From assembly GCA_902729315.2 (NCBI GenBank), contig LR746276.1, positions 1,155,169-1,219,168 on the forward strand: a DNA stretch of 64,000 bases, given 5' to 3'. Positions 46,677-58,954 of the stretch are shown here, piece after piece (positions within the stretch are counted from its first letter, which is position 1; the number at the start of each line of letters is the position of its first letter). The position numbers were made by a program, and so were the translations under genes. The notes under the pieces were generated by a model. That model did no database searches, was not told the DNA's origin, and saw only the letters and a list, made by a program, of their open reading frames with translations. Source of the stretch: Spirodela intermedia (lineage: Eukaryota; Streptophyta; Magnoliopsida; Alismatales; Araceae).

Positions 46677-48573
46677 AGCCGCACCATGCAATTATTTTTA
46701 TGCGCTTCAGCGACGAAGGCGAAGGGCCCGAAATTATTCATGTAAGTATATAGTTACTTATTTTATTTGATATCTATCCCACGAAGGCCGGTCTGAATGG
46801 TGTCGTCATCCTTGCCTTCCTTCGCTCTCGGGAGAGGAGAGGAAGGGGTGGGACAAAATTATGATTAAACCCAGGGCATGGAAGGTTGTTATTCTTCTTT
46901 GCAGATATTTACGGATATTGCTTCTATCTCCCTCGGGGGAGAAGCGAGAGTGAAGAGGAGGGGGGGAGTGCCATTCGACACATTGTTAGGGCAAATTAAT
47001 AGCGACCGGGAGACCGGGGCATGTGGCGTTCGAGTCAATCTGATCCTTAGTTATTGATGGCGAGGAAATGAGGAGGTCACATCACTGAGTTCTCGAAAGT
47101 CAACGACTCTGACCGGCGTCGGTCGTCGTATCCCCGTTAGTGTTAATCCCCCCGATGCACAGAGAGACGGGGATGCTGCAAGATAGAGGAAATTGGAGCA
47201 GAAGGGAGGAGAGAGAGAAAGACGGGGGTGAAGAAAGATAAGAGGAAATTGGAAGAGCAAAGGAAGATATATGTATATATATATAGATATCGAGAGAGAG
47301 AGAGAGAGAGAGATAAATAAAGAGGGGTGCAGAAATAGGAAATTGAAAGAGAAAGGGGAGAGAGAGGAGGGGCGTGAAAAGAGAGGAAATTGGAAGAGAA
47401 AGGGGAGAGAGAGAAAGAGGGGGTGTGTAGAAAGATTGAGGAAATTGAAAGAGAAAGGAAAGAGATAGAGAGGGCTTGACGGGATGGAGAGATAGAGAGG
47501 TGTGCACCCGGACACCGTCGCCCGTGTGAAGGAGAGAGAAGAGAGAAGGCATGGCCCCACAGCCCTCCATCTACAGCCTCCAATGTCGTCCACTCGCTGC
47601 TTACCGCCGGCAGCCGTCCTCTCTCCCAGGTGTCGCCGTTTTCCACCAATCACGAGCCCCCACGTCAGAAGACAGCTTCACCGCCGCCTCGGCGGTTGCA
47701 CCGGCGACCAACTTCGCCGGCGCCGCAAAATAGCATACTATGACAAAACGTGGAGATCATCACGCGCCGTCAGTTTTCTTTTAGTTTATAATTTTTAAAG
47801 TTTGGGATCCGAAGTTCGATGCTTGAAAACTCGACTATTATCGGTTCTTGATCCGAAAATGGAGTTGACTGGTCTGCGGCGGCAGCGGGCTAATACAACA
47901 CTTCCGCCGGCGCGATCCGACGGTCCTTATTAAACGGCGGCTCCTAAAATGACGTCCGCAAAAGCGCGTGGGTTGACTCTGTGTCATGTGGGGTCCACAC
48001 GAAAACTTTTCAAAAGCTGTTGCCGTCAACATAGGAGTCAACAACGCCCTAAAATCGTTGCCACGCGGCGGCTTTCGGCCGGTTTCCGATCTCGATCCAC
48101 GCAACGTCTACGGTGGAGATCATCGAAAGAATCCTTAGGGGCGAAGCCAGGAGAGAAAGAGAGGGGAGAGAGAGAGTACAGACAAACGCACGTGCCGTGA
48201 CTGCACACGTGTCCAGCGGACGAGTCAGAGCCTCCAGGATTTGGCGGCCGAGTCGAGCGGGCGAGTTGACTCACCGCGAACATAAAGACCGGGGGGGAGG
48301 GGGGAGGTTATTGGTTGCCGATGTGGACGAGCATCGGCCGAGTGGGAATGGAATTAAAGTAGTGGGCAAGAGAAAAGCCCCCTTTTTTCTTCCTTGTCGA
48401 CTTCACTTGTTTATTGTATTCAGCAAACGAGAGATAGAGAGAGAGAGAGAGAGAGAGGGACGAGGAGGGTTTCCTTGAGGCCGACGCATGTCAGGCTCGG
48501 GCTCGGTGGGAGGCTCGGGCAGGCGACTTCGAGGGGATAAGAACGACCCGCCGCCTCTTCTGGCCGCTTGCTC

Positions 48574-48631
<58 letters not shown>

Positions 48632-48725
48632 CAGAGGTCGCTCAGATTCTTTCAGAACAGAGGAGAGGAGGGCTCCTGATCAAGCAGACGATCGACCGCG
48701 AGAAAGGCCACATTCGAGGAGGATC
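46677..48725. other. Intergenic stretch before the PLATZ gene
   Basis: Contains GA-rich low-complexity DNA (47160-47500, with a pure GA run at 47292-47313), a GC-rich patch at 47500-47730, many TTGAC (W-box-like) cores between 47040 and 48270, and a (GA)n run at about 48431-48457. Long ORFs over 47051-47653 are translations of GA repeats. Confidence 0.7.
48581..48628. repeat. (CT)n microsatellite in the presumed PLATZ 5' UTR
   Basis: Pure CT run of about 48 bases ending about 97 bases before the ATG at 48726. CT runs in 5' leaders are common in plants and can affect expression. Confidence 0.85.
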
Positions 48726-50044
48726 ATGGTGAGCTGGGGCGCCGCCGCCGCTCTCCGACTCCACCGGCGGCGACTCTGTTTTCTGACTATCTTTTCGGAT
48801 GAAACAGGGGGGCTTGGAGGAAGGAGATGGCGAAGGGCAGTGGCCGCCATGGCTGAAGCCACTGCTCTCCGCGCAGTTCTTCAAGCAATGCAAGCACCAC
48901 GCCGACTCCCACAAGAGCGAGTGCAACATGTTCTGCCTCGACTGCGTCAATGGCGCCCTCTGCTCCGTCTGCCTCGCCTTCCACCATCGCGACCACCGCA
49001 CCATCCAGGTACCTCCTCCCTGCCCATTTCCACATTCATCCTCCTTCGCTGACCCTCCTCCCCCGCGGTCAACCCGTTCCCCTTCCAAAAATCAAACCCC
49101 ACTGCGCAGTCGTCGATTTCCACCTCGTGCTTCTTCCTCTCTCTCTCTCTCCCCCACCCATTTCCACATGGCGCTTGTCGAAATCAAACCCCTTCCCCTC
49201 CTTCCTTGCCCTCCCCTTAGTTGACCCTTCTCCCCATGCTCAACCCTTCCCCTGCAGAAATCAAATCCCATTGGGCATTCGCCGATTTCCAGCTCTGATC
49301 TCTCTCTCTCTCTTTCTTTCCCAATGCCTGTTATTGGCGGCGGAGTAGTTGACCGAGGTGCTTCATGGGCATGGCAGATACGGAGGTCGTCGTACCACGA
49401 CGTGATCAGGGTTTCGGAGCTTCAGAAGGTCCTGGACATCGGCGGCGTTCAGACGTACATCATAAACAGCGCCCGCGTCGTCTTCCTCAACGAGCGCCCG
49501 CAGCCCAGACCAGGCAAGGGCGTCACCAACACCTGCGAGGTCTGCGACCGCAGCCTCCTCGACTCCTTCCGCTTCTGCTCCCTCGGCTGCAAGGTCAACG
49601 CTCCCCACTTCCTCCCTGTCCTTTTTTCCCCTTAAAAATGCATCACATAATCCCTTCCAAATCATGGGCAATCGATCAATCGGAGTTCTCGGATTCTATC
49701 CGTTCAATCTCGCATTGTATTTATGTTAAACCCACGTTGACTAATTTTCATTCTCGATCAGTTTATTCCGAGTTTGACGATCCTCATTATTCTCCCAGAT
49801 TGCGGGGACCTCGAGGAACTTCCAGAGGCACGGCAAGAACAAGAAACGGGCGGCGGCGGCGGCTGCGGGGGGGGGCTCTGACTCGGAGGAGTCGTCGATC
49901 ACAGCGAAGAGCGACAAGAGCACCACTCAGAGCTTCACCCCCTCCACGCCGCCGGCGACCTGCGTCAACTACCGCACCAACAAGCGCCGCAAGGGCATCC
50001 CCCACCGAGCTCCCCTCGGCAGCCTCATTGCAGAGTATTACTAG
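48726..50044 (+). CDS. PLATZ family zinc-binding transcription factor
   Basis: Preferred model: exons 48726-48728 (ATG only), 48808-49008, 49378-49593, 49799-50044 (stop 50042-50044), 666 bases, 221 aa. The B-box-like part reads [17 protein letters not shown], then [35 protein letters not shown] and [18 protein letters not shown]. The PLATZ core follows with [32 protein letters not shown] and [16 protein letters not shown]. The C-terminus is typical of one plant subgroup ([32 protein letters not shown]). Known of the family: plant-specific zinc-dependent DNA-binding proteins that bind A/T-rich DNA and often repress transcription. The spliced ATG joins GGG GGC with a clean donor and acceptor. 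An alternative start at 48799 in exon 2 (ATG AAA CAG) is in frame without that splice. Confidence 0.9.
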
Positions 50045-51067
50045 CGAGCCGTCAGAAGAGAATCCCTTCTAAAAATATATATATTTACATATACTTAAAT
50101 AGCTACTTATACAGATAGATAGAGGGGAGATCCTCTTCCACCTCGTGCTTCTTCGGACATGGGAGGCCAGGTGGCGGCGGCTGGCGTGTAGATATCACAG
50201 CAGATCTCCCCGGAGAAGAAGGTCCCCTGGCCATTAGAGAGAGAGAGAGAGAGTTAGAGAGTTAGAGAGAGAAGGGGACAGTGGATCTTTTTCTTTTCCT
50301 TCGGTGGCTGGATGATGTAAATATGCGTGAAGGTGGTGGGTTGTAGAGACAGAGAGAGAGAGAGAAGTGGTGAAGTTTATGTGATAGAAAAGATATTTAT
50401 GGGCATACACGGTTCAGTCAGTGGAAGACTCTGGCGGCGCTGGTCGGCCGGCGGGCCCCGCTCTCGCTCCCGGTTGGAATCTTCGCCGGTCGCCTCTGAC
50501 GCGCGCGTGAGCGGTGGAATAGTTGCGAAACTCTCTCGAAGTAACTTCGGCCAACCGGATGCCGACACGTGGTATATAAGTCAGCAACTCCAACGACCGA
50601 CGGCCGTATCATACGGATGCGCATGCGTCATAGATTTCCTGACAAGCTCCGGCCGGGCTCGGGCGATATTCTAAGCGGGTCCAGCCCGGCCCCGGCCCAG
50701 GATCAGCTCTAGGTGAATAGTGGACTCGGCCCGAAAATTGTTGGACCATTTGCGGTCCATTGGCCCCACCGATCAGGGGGAAAATCTGAGCAGAGTTTCT
50801 AATAATTACAATCGTCGCATATTACGGACACATTATAAAGTATATTTATAATTATTTCTTACGAATTATCTCCACGTGGCCCACCGCTGAAAGGCGGCTG
50901 ATCGATCGTATGGCGATGATGGACGAAGCCTACGGTCATAGAGAGAGAAAGGGAGGAGAAAGAGAGACAAGAGATTAGTTGGCCTGTCAAACTCATGTAG
51001 ATCACAATGACCAGGAATATGGTTCTCTGGAAATTTACAGGCCTAGTGGTGCTTTATTCTTCTGAAA

Positions 51068-51106
<39 letters not shown>

Positions 51107-52164
51107 AATAATTTTTATTTATTTATTAAAATGTAATGAATATACATGAATTATGACCATAGAAATATCTCCCCCGAGGTAGAAATCGGCGGGGTCGCTG
51201 GGGGGGGGAGGATAAGGTAGGACCTGAGGGAGCCCACAAGAGATGGAAACCGACAAAGTAGATGTCCTCAAGATGGGCCCACGTTGTGAACACTCATCGT
51301 TCCCTTGGACTGACCACTTTATAGACACAGCCAGCCTGATTGGTGTATAAATGGGCCTGGCCCATTAGAGCATTTACGTTGTGGGCCCCTGGGCCACCCT
51401 ATTTGGCCTGAAGTTTCGGTCTACCGGGGCCATTTGACTGTTGACCGCACATATCCAGCACGTGTCATATTGATGCATCACGTCCGATGGGATATCAAGG
51501 GCCAAGATCGAAGTTGGAGCTGATGGCGTGACCCGGCCTGATCCGGTGGAGTCCTGATGATGGCCCATCTGATTCGATCTCGATCTCGAGGATGGTTTGG
51601 TCTCGTCCCATCTACCACGACGTAGAAAGTGCAAGAATCATATGTGGGCCGGCCCATTATGTAATTGAAGGGGTCCAATAATATTTACATGGGCCCGTTT
51701 AGATGGCCGATGTTCGCATCATATTATGAGCCAGATTTCTATATTTGTCAGGACACACAGATTGAGCTCATTTAGACGACTATGAGGGTTGCATCTGAAA
51801 TAGAGAGAGAGAGAGAGAGGTTGGTAGAGTGAGAGAGAGATAGAAGGAGAGAGGATGGTAGAAAGAGAGAAAGAGAGATAGGGTGGGGGTGATAGTGATG
51901 GGCTATTGGCTGGCCCATCACATCCTCACAAGAAGAACTTGAGGAGGGCTGGCACACCACCTCCCTTGCCTCATATCACAGCTGCATGTATTGAGGAGCA
52001 GCTCTCACTAGAGGAAAAAGGCTCACATTTATCAAGAGGATGATCAGTTCCTAGAAAATGTGGATAATTGTAAAGACACGATGAGATGAAGCTGGATGGG
52101 CCTCAAAAAGTCTAAAGTGAGAACTTGAAAGGTTCACCCCCTCAAAGTGGCTTGTAGCAGGTGT
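50045..52164. other. Gene-free stretch after the PLATZ gene
   Basis: PLATZ 3' UTR, (GA)n runs near 50238-50275, a G-box core at 50873-50878, a (CT)n run at 51070-51103, GGCCCA-rich DNA at 51340-51700 and GA-rich DNA at 51800-51880. No coding sequence recognised on either strand. Confidence 0.65.
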
Positions 52165-52412
52165 TAACCTAATCTCTCTTTATTCTCTCTCCTTCTCCTT
52201 CAGGAGTATGATGTATTAGGGCTCTCCTTTTTTTTTGTTATCAACTATCTCTTTCATCTTCTCTCTCTTCTACTATCACCCTTATCCTTGTACCCTTTCT
52301 CTGCCCCTCATATCACCACTCTTTATCCTCATACTCTTAGAATGCTCCCCACAATCAAGAGAGTTAACCCTACTCAACATGTCTAATATATAGTGGGGGC
52401 CTATCAAATTTG
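52165..52412 (+). repeat. Left LTR-like direct repeat
   Basis: Shares a long, diverged block with 57499-57740, including TCTCTCTTTATT, GAGTAT, CTTCTCTCTCTT, TCACCCTTATCC, TGCCCCTCATATCACCA, ATCCTCATACTCT and GAATGCTCC in the same order, ending near AGTGGGG and CTATCA. Similarity is clear by eye; the outer border is not resolved. Confidence 0.7.
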
Positions 52413-54600
52413 TATGAGAGCAACCATTATGACTTCAAAAATTAGTGATGCATAGATCAAGTTTATTGAAAAGTAACATGAAGAATTCAATAAGATATCC
52501 TCACACTCTAAAAAGAGGTCATGTACCTCGTCCTCAATGAAAAGTCAACTATAGTGAGTTGGCAACCATCAAACAACAATTGAAATATATCACTATGATA
52601 GACAAAATCACTATTCACAATGCCAAGAGGTCATTTAGTCCTCTAACATCCACGATTCATACTTGACCCATTAGAGATTGAGAGAGGTCGACCATGTAAG
52701 TGCAATTTTGATAACATGGATCCTCCTAAATGGATGGACCAATGATATGTGAGAAATTTTTGTCCATACAGACCTTTCACCCTTCACCAAATTAGGATGA
52801 GCGATGATAGTATATGTACAAATTAAAAATGCCTCTATATGATAGGTGCGACTCAAAAGACTAAATGTTTTATACGAAGTTTTACTTTAATATGCACAAA
52901 CTCTTCTCAAGGGAGAAACTCTTGACAATCGGTTTCAATCTTGAAGGGAAGACTTCTACCATCAACTTCTTGAGCATTTTAGCCCCAACTACTCTAGCTC
53001 CCTCTATCATAACGTCTTAAGCATCAAATAATATGACACAATTGTAGAGTATTGAGAAGAGTTCAAACTAATGGTTGTCATCTTTAGAGATGTTATGGAA
53101 TATATCTTTGAACTACCAAAGTCTCACATGACCAAAAGCTTCATTTTGACATGTTGAGTAGTGAGCATAATGACCTAGGCACACTAGTTCGAAGAAAAAA
53201 ATTTAGAATCTTTGTACAATTCTTTGAAAAATGTGCACCAAAGATTCTTTAAGATCGATGAAGGGCCCCAAGTTATTACTTTGCCATCATGAGCTCTTTA
53301 AAATTAAGGCTTCTTACATTAAAAACTCCTTCCAAGGGTTGCATGATGCACCACCACTAGCTTAACATCAACATATGTAATTAACACTTGCGGAGATACA
53401 AGTTATATGTGTTTAGGGCATATGCTTCTCCTATAACCAGAAGTATCTACTGGGTCACTGCTACAATCATGAGCTTCAAATAATGGTCGTGGAGGAGGAA
53501 GAAAATCTTTCTGACAACAAGGATACTCTTTTGACCAACACCCTTGTCAAACTAAAAATGATGGTTAACCTAGAGGTCTCCCTCCATTCCCTTTACAGCA
53601 GTACATCAACCAAAGCTCTAAACTTCTAAGAGACCATTCAAAATCAAGTGATCTTCATTATGTTTGAGATAAACAGTTCCCACAACATCATCTTGTAGAA
53701 GGAAGCTCTCGAATTAGATTTTTTGATGACCCAAAATTCATAATTTTAGGTCATCACTAGCATGAGAGAGAAGGTTTATGGCACCACCATTTACTAGGCA
53801 ATGATCATCAAATTATAAGATTGATGATTTAAAAAAGACCTCATGGTGCTTCTATTAGCAAATGTTAACAATATTTTGGGGTTTAAGTCAATGTAGGCTC
53901 TGAGAAAAATATAAGTTGACTTCAATCAATTGATGATTTCCTTCATAGTTGGGTTAGATTGTATTATAATCTAAGACTAATATATCTCTCTTTCAAGGCT
54001 TTGTCCAAAGTCCTCAAAAGTAGAAGCCTCATCATAAAACTCTTCCAGATAGAGCATCACCAACATGCTGCCACCACAAATGCCAAACTTGATAATCTTT
54101 TTTAGAAAGAATTTTTAATTATATCTAATTCAACTCGTAATTTTTTCCTAGCCTATGAGGTGGATCACATGATTACATTAGAACTAGCGGTGTAACCCAT
54201 CAATAGTAGGCCATTCATATATCCTCATTTCTAAAAAATTAAGTTATAAAAGTTAATCCATGAGATGTTCATCAATAAGATCTTTCAACATTCAATTATC
54301 CCATTCTCTATAATCTAGTCTTGTTAGTGAGGAAGAAGGATGACTCATGACACTTTTATAGACTATTACGTACTCAATAGAATCATTATGTTTAACTATT
54401 TCTTGTCCATATCATAAACATACTTATAGTTGAATTTCATAACCCCACAATCTTCCTCAAGTTAAACTTACACTCTAAGAACCACTAAATATTAATCAAG
54501 AACAAAGATGTCTATTATGGCCTTCCACAAATATATAATTTGAATATTTTTCAATTAAAGTTATCTTGTGATAATAAAAAAATGTAATTCACATTATAAT
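52413..54600 (+). mobile_element. Degenerate Ty3/gypsy 5' part (gag to RT)
   Basis: Broken frames carry a gag-like piece near 53055-53150 (FELPKSHMTKSFIL), a zinc-knuckle remnant near 53400-53510 (KYLLGHCYNHELQIM), a segment resembling the region after the protease near 53870-53935, and reverse transcriptase near 54290-54545 (LVLLVRKKDDS, FLKLNLHSKN). Stops and frameshifts are frequent. Confidence 0.65.
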
Positions 54601-57190
54601 TCAACTCATTCAAGAATGATTTGTAATAAATTTCCATTATGTGTCAAAACACACTGCATGTGTCAACAAGGGCATTCACAAATTGAGGTTAGAACAACTT
54701 GATGTGAAGATTGTATTTCTAAGTCATTTTGATCATGTAATTCATTTGAGTTTTTCTTCTCTTCTTATTGAATGATTATCTCTTTTTAATTGTTATTTAG
54801 CATATTTTAATTAAGAAGTAAATAATCTATCTTCTAATTATTTTATTTGTAATCTTGAGAAATAACTAGGCTCACTCATCATGATCATCTCGAATTCATT
54901 CTTTGTGGTCTCTTAAAACTTCGAAAAATAAATTTCAATTTTAAGACCCAAAGGTTATATCATCTACATATACTTGAGCCACTAATATATGCTCATCTCT
55001 TTCTTTGATCAACAAAATAATATCAATACTTCTTCTATTAAAACTTGTTCTAAGAAGAAAGATGTTAATATTTCATCCCAAGCTCTCACAACTTATTTAA
55101 GATCATATAATACTTTAGATAATTTTTAGAACACATGTCAAGATATTCTAAATTTGTAAAACAAAGTGATTGACTCTCATATAATTTTATTTTTAATTTC
55201 ACTATTGAGAAGTACAAACTACAAATCCATTTGATAGAGATAATATTTTTGGACTACACAAGCTATACAAAAATTTAATTACATCTTAATCTAACCATTA
55301 AACCATACATTTCATCATAGTATATTACTTTGATCTATGTAATACATGCTACCAATCTAGCTTTCTTTTAAACAATTCTTCTTTCCACATTTACTCTTAA
55401 AAATCTACTTAGTTCCTTTAATGAAAATTTTGGATTTTCTGTGTATTAATCTTCAAACCTTACTTTCCTCAAACTAATCTAATCACTTAATCATCGCTGC
55501 AGTCTAATTTTCATCTTATAATTTTTTTTATGTTCTTGAGCTAAATTTTAAATATCAATGCATTAAAATTATGTAATTTTTAATTTATATTTTTTTATAC
55601 TCCTTTATGAGCATCCCTTAAGTCTAATTTGTTGAATTACTCTAAACATTTTTTATTCCCTCACAAGAGTCTCCTTCTCAAGATTTTTCTTTCATTTATG
55701 GAGCTTAATATTATTATTAATAGATTTTCTTTAAATTCAATCACAAATAGTTCTATTTTAATTATTTATGTTGATGATATGATTCTCACCAATGATGATG
55801 AATAGAAAATAAAAATATTAAACTAAAATTTAGCAAAAGAATTTGAGATCAAAGATTTAGAAGAGTTAAAATATTTCTTAGGTATCAAAGTTACTAGATC
55901 CAAAAAGAAGAATATATATGTTAAAGGAAATACATAATGGACCTAATAACCGAAATAGGAAAAGTAAATTGCAAACCATATGCTACACCTATGAAACAAA
56001 ACCTACATCTCATTATTACAGATGGATAAGAACTTTTGAAACAAATTAAAAATTATTTATCAATAAATCATTGAAAAGTTTTTGTAACTATCACTAACTA
56101 GACCTGATTTATCTTTTGTTGTAAATCTAGTGAGTAGATATATACATAGTCTTCAACCCATCCTTGTCCAATAACCCCGACTCACATGGATCAAACTAAC
56201 ATCGAATTTGTTAGTCAATACAGTGTTCTCAGGTATTCTGAGTGGGATTACCAAAAGTCATTACGAGAAATATGATCAGTTTGTAAGTAGTACAAGACGG
56301 CGAACATAGAGTACGGCTCTCACAATTCCATCTCCATCTACCAAAATGACCGGAAATGTTTCAAAAAAAGTAGGCATACGAAAAAAGCTCGTGTCCTTCT
56401 TTCTCTAATAAAATAAAATATTATTTTCTTATTATTGTCACAAAATCAAGTTATGATAATTGAATTATGTTTTAGTTATTCTAATCTTTTACCTAAAATA
56501 TGATATAATATTTCAATATTTAAGGGGAACTCACTCAGTAGGGGAAGAAATAAAATCTTGATTTCCACCTGTCCGAAGCAAAACAGCAGGAATCGGCCAT
56601 TCAAGGTACCCCTAAATGGGCAGCAATCTTGGAAGGAAGGCAGTCTTGTTCATCAAATTCTATAATAACTAAAATCTTGACAATATAAATGTCTACTTTT
56701 TAATACTTCAAATGACTTACACATTGAAGGATTTGTTGATGTAAATTGGATAAGATCTATGATGATCGCAAGTTTACTACAAGCTATTGTGCTTTCTTGA
56801 GAGTAAACCTTGTCATGTGATGAAGTAAAAAGCAAACAATTGGGACACAATCAAGTTTTAAGGCTAAGTACTATGCAATGGAACATAAACTAACCAAGTT
56901 ATTGTGGCTAAAACGTCTAAGCATGATCTTGGGTTGTATGTTGAATTACCACTCAAACTATTATGTGACAATTAAGATGTGATAAATATTAACGACAATT
57001 CTATATAATATGACAAGACCAAACATTTTAAAATCAATTAACATTTCATTTCAGATAAGATCAATTCAAAATAGTTATGCCTCATATACAAATGATTACA
57101 TGACCAATTGGCAAATATATTTGCCAAAAGATTATCAACTACATCATTCAAATCCAACACGAGCAAGTTAAATATAGTTGACATTTAAAC
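54601..57190 (+). mobile_element. Degenerate Ty1/copia 3' part (RT to RNase H)
   Basis: Starts near 54690 with LEQLDVKIVFL, an RT segment. At about 55755-55910 it reads IIYVDDMILTNDDE with an intact YVDD, then LAKEFEIKDLEELKYFLGIK. LTRPDLSFVVNLVSRYIHS follows at about 56095-56150, and RNase H remnants near 56860-57060 (LPLKLLCDN). It ends with a purine tract, CTTGAGGAGGGGTGG, near 57192. A plastid-derived insertion interrupts it at about 56160-56640. Confidence 0.7.
56316..56405 (-). other. Plastid psbB fragment (nuclear plastid DNA)
   Basis: On the minus strand the sequence reads EKEGHELF, then after a small frameshift [20 protein letters not shown], which is the lumenal-loop region of CP47. 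The match breaks off after GTGAGAGC. Flanking DNA (56160-56315 and 56500-56640) does not look like copia and may also be organellar, but I could not identify it. Confidence 0.75.
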
Positions 57191-57498
57191 GACTTGAGGA
57201 GGGGTGGTGAGAAGGTTTATATCAAATGATAATTCTTATAAGGTATTTTTATAATTTCATGACTGTACAAAAACCATACATTTCTCAAATCGATTAAGTC
57301 AATTTTTTCTCCATCTTCTGCTCTCTTCCACTACCACAGGCACCACTCTGAGGTAGGCCACAATTGTGGTCGTTAGATCAATCCATCGGTTGTACTTGAC
57401 TACAAATAGACTGTGGAAGGTCATCCTTTGTAACCACACTCATTAACACGGTTCCACTCTCTCTACTTGACCAAGTCACGACTCATTTCTCTTCACTA

Positions 57499-57740
57499 GT
57501 CTCTCTTTATTATCTCTACTTATCCTTTCTAGAGTATCATGAATAGAGACTCTCCCTCTTTTCCCATTATCAGTTATCCCATTAATCTTCTCTCTCTTAT
57601 CGTCACCCTTATCCTCATGCTCTCTCTCTCTGCCCCTCATATCACCACCCTTTGATCCTCATACTCTCGGAATGCTCCTCGCGACCAAACAAGCTGACTT
57701 AGCTCGGTGCATCCAACGGGAAGTGGGGCACTATCAGATA
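57499..57740 (+). repeat. Right LTR-like direct repeat
   Basis: Counterpart of 52165-52412; both end with similar GAATGCTCC...AGTGGGG..CTATCA sequence. Followed by GA-rich DNA. Confidence 0.7.
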
Positions 57741-57772
57741 GAGAGGGTGGTAGAGAGAGAAAGAGAGAGGGC

Positions 57773-57775
<3 letters not shown>

Positions 57776-57811
<36 letters not shown>
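57776..57811. repeat. (GA)n microsatellite
   Basis: Pure GA run within a longer purine-rich tract (57740-57865) downstream of the tetraspanin gene. Confidence 0.9.
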
Positions 57812-57814
<3 letters not shown>

Positions 57815-58038
57815 TGGGGAGAGAGAAAGACAGAGGGAAGAAAAAGAGAGGGAGAGAGAGAGATGGAACAATTCTCACGACATAGGATGGGCGCATCAAA
57901 ACCACAGCTTTACACCCAAAACCCCTCCAATTTCCATACTTTTGGAGCCCTTTCGGAGACAAACCCAGCTCGCCCACGTGTTAGCGTAACCCCTCCTCGT
58001 CGTCCTCCTCTCCCAACCTCCTGCGACGCTTCACAGGC

Positions 58039-58954
58039 TCACGTATACCCCTGCTTGTACAAGCGGAAGAGTTCCTCCGTCTTGGCCCTTCGGAAGGCGT
58101 AGCAGCTGGCGGAGTGCACGAAAACGAGGAGGACCAGTACGACGAGGAGGACGATCCCTGCCCTCCGCCAACCCTTCTTGAGTCCCTCCAGCAACCCCGC
58201 CTTGCAGGAGCTGCACGAATAGCACAGCTCCGTCTGATCGTTGCTCCACCTGCCGCAATCCTCATCCGCCGCCGAGCTTATGGGGCTGATCCAGTTCGTC
58301 GCGCTCACGAACGTAAACCCACACTCCGTCGGCGGTTTGCAGCACCCCGACTAGATAAAAAAAGATACAGAGAGAGAGAGAGAGAGAGAGAGATGAGAAG
58401 ATTACCAATGAAGAAGAGAGGGGGAGGGGGGGAGGGAGATAGTGCTGGGAGGCAACCTGGAGGGGATTCATGGAGGAGGAGAAGAAATCCTGCGCCGAGG
58501 GGTAGGTCTGGTTGAGCTTCGAGCAGGTGCGGGTGGACCTGAGGCAGGCGCTGATTCTGTTCCACTTGTGGGGGGGGCTCAAGTGGCGGCGCAACCAGCC
58601 GGAGTAGTCCTCGAGGTGGTACTCGAGGTATGCCCGGCTCGGAGCGGGGTGGCCGGCGCTGGCGCCGGTGACGGAGAAGACGAAGACGACGAGGGCGGCG
58701 AGGAGGAGGACGAGTACGAGCATGACGATCAGGTAGAGGAAGATGACGCGGGGGAGGCCCCGGAAGGAGCCCACAAGACCGGCGGTCGCCGCCGCCAGGA
58801 TGGCCGCGCCGAGTGCGATCGCCGGCCACTGGAGGAGCCCCGCGCAGGCGTCCTCGGGGCGGGTGGAGAGCCATACTCCGGCGCCGAGGACGGGGACGGC
58901 GAGCAACATCGCCGCCACGCTGAGGACGCCCATGGTAGCGCTGCTCATCGCCAT
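58039..58954 (-). CDS. Plant tetraspanin
   Basis: Two exons, 58954-58457 and 58350-58039 (stop at 58041-58039), 810 bases, 269 aa, the usual tetraspanin size. Four membrane segments: about residues 8-28 (MGVLSVAAMLLAVPVLGAGV), 45-65 (AIALGAAILAAATAGLVGSF), 70-95 (FLYLIVMLVLVLLLAALVVF) and 229-250 (AGIVLLVVLVLLVFVHSASC). The large extracellular loop lies between segments 3 and 4 and has the plant signature GCCKPPTECGF directly after the splice site, with further Cys at CGRW, CYSC and SSCKAGL. Known role: tetraspanins organise membrane microdomains and interact with partners at the plasma membrane and on vesicles. The single intron, of 106 bases, contains a (CT)n run, seen as GA on the plus strand at 58369-58393, about 19 bases before the acceptor. 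It lies 364 bases after the MYCBP stop, same strand. Confidence 0.93.
58369..58393. repeat. (GA)n microsatellite, acting as CT tract in the tetraspanin intron
   Basis: On the coding strand this is a pure TC run directly upstream of the acceptor TATCTAG|TCGGGG, in the position of the polypyrimidine tract. Confidence 0.85.

Noticed and set aside
47051-47653. 200-residue minus-strand ORF and overlapping frames
   Set aside because: Translation is almost all Ser/Leu/Phe/Pro from GA/CT repeats.
48726-49052. Unspliced ORF from the PLATZ ATG
   Set aside because: It reads a different frame from the conserved zinc-binding domain. Splicing after the ATG gives the known protein.
53055-54545. A functional gypsy polyprotein
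   Set aside because: Stops and frameshifts occur every few tens of codons; only short motifs survive.
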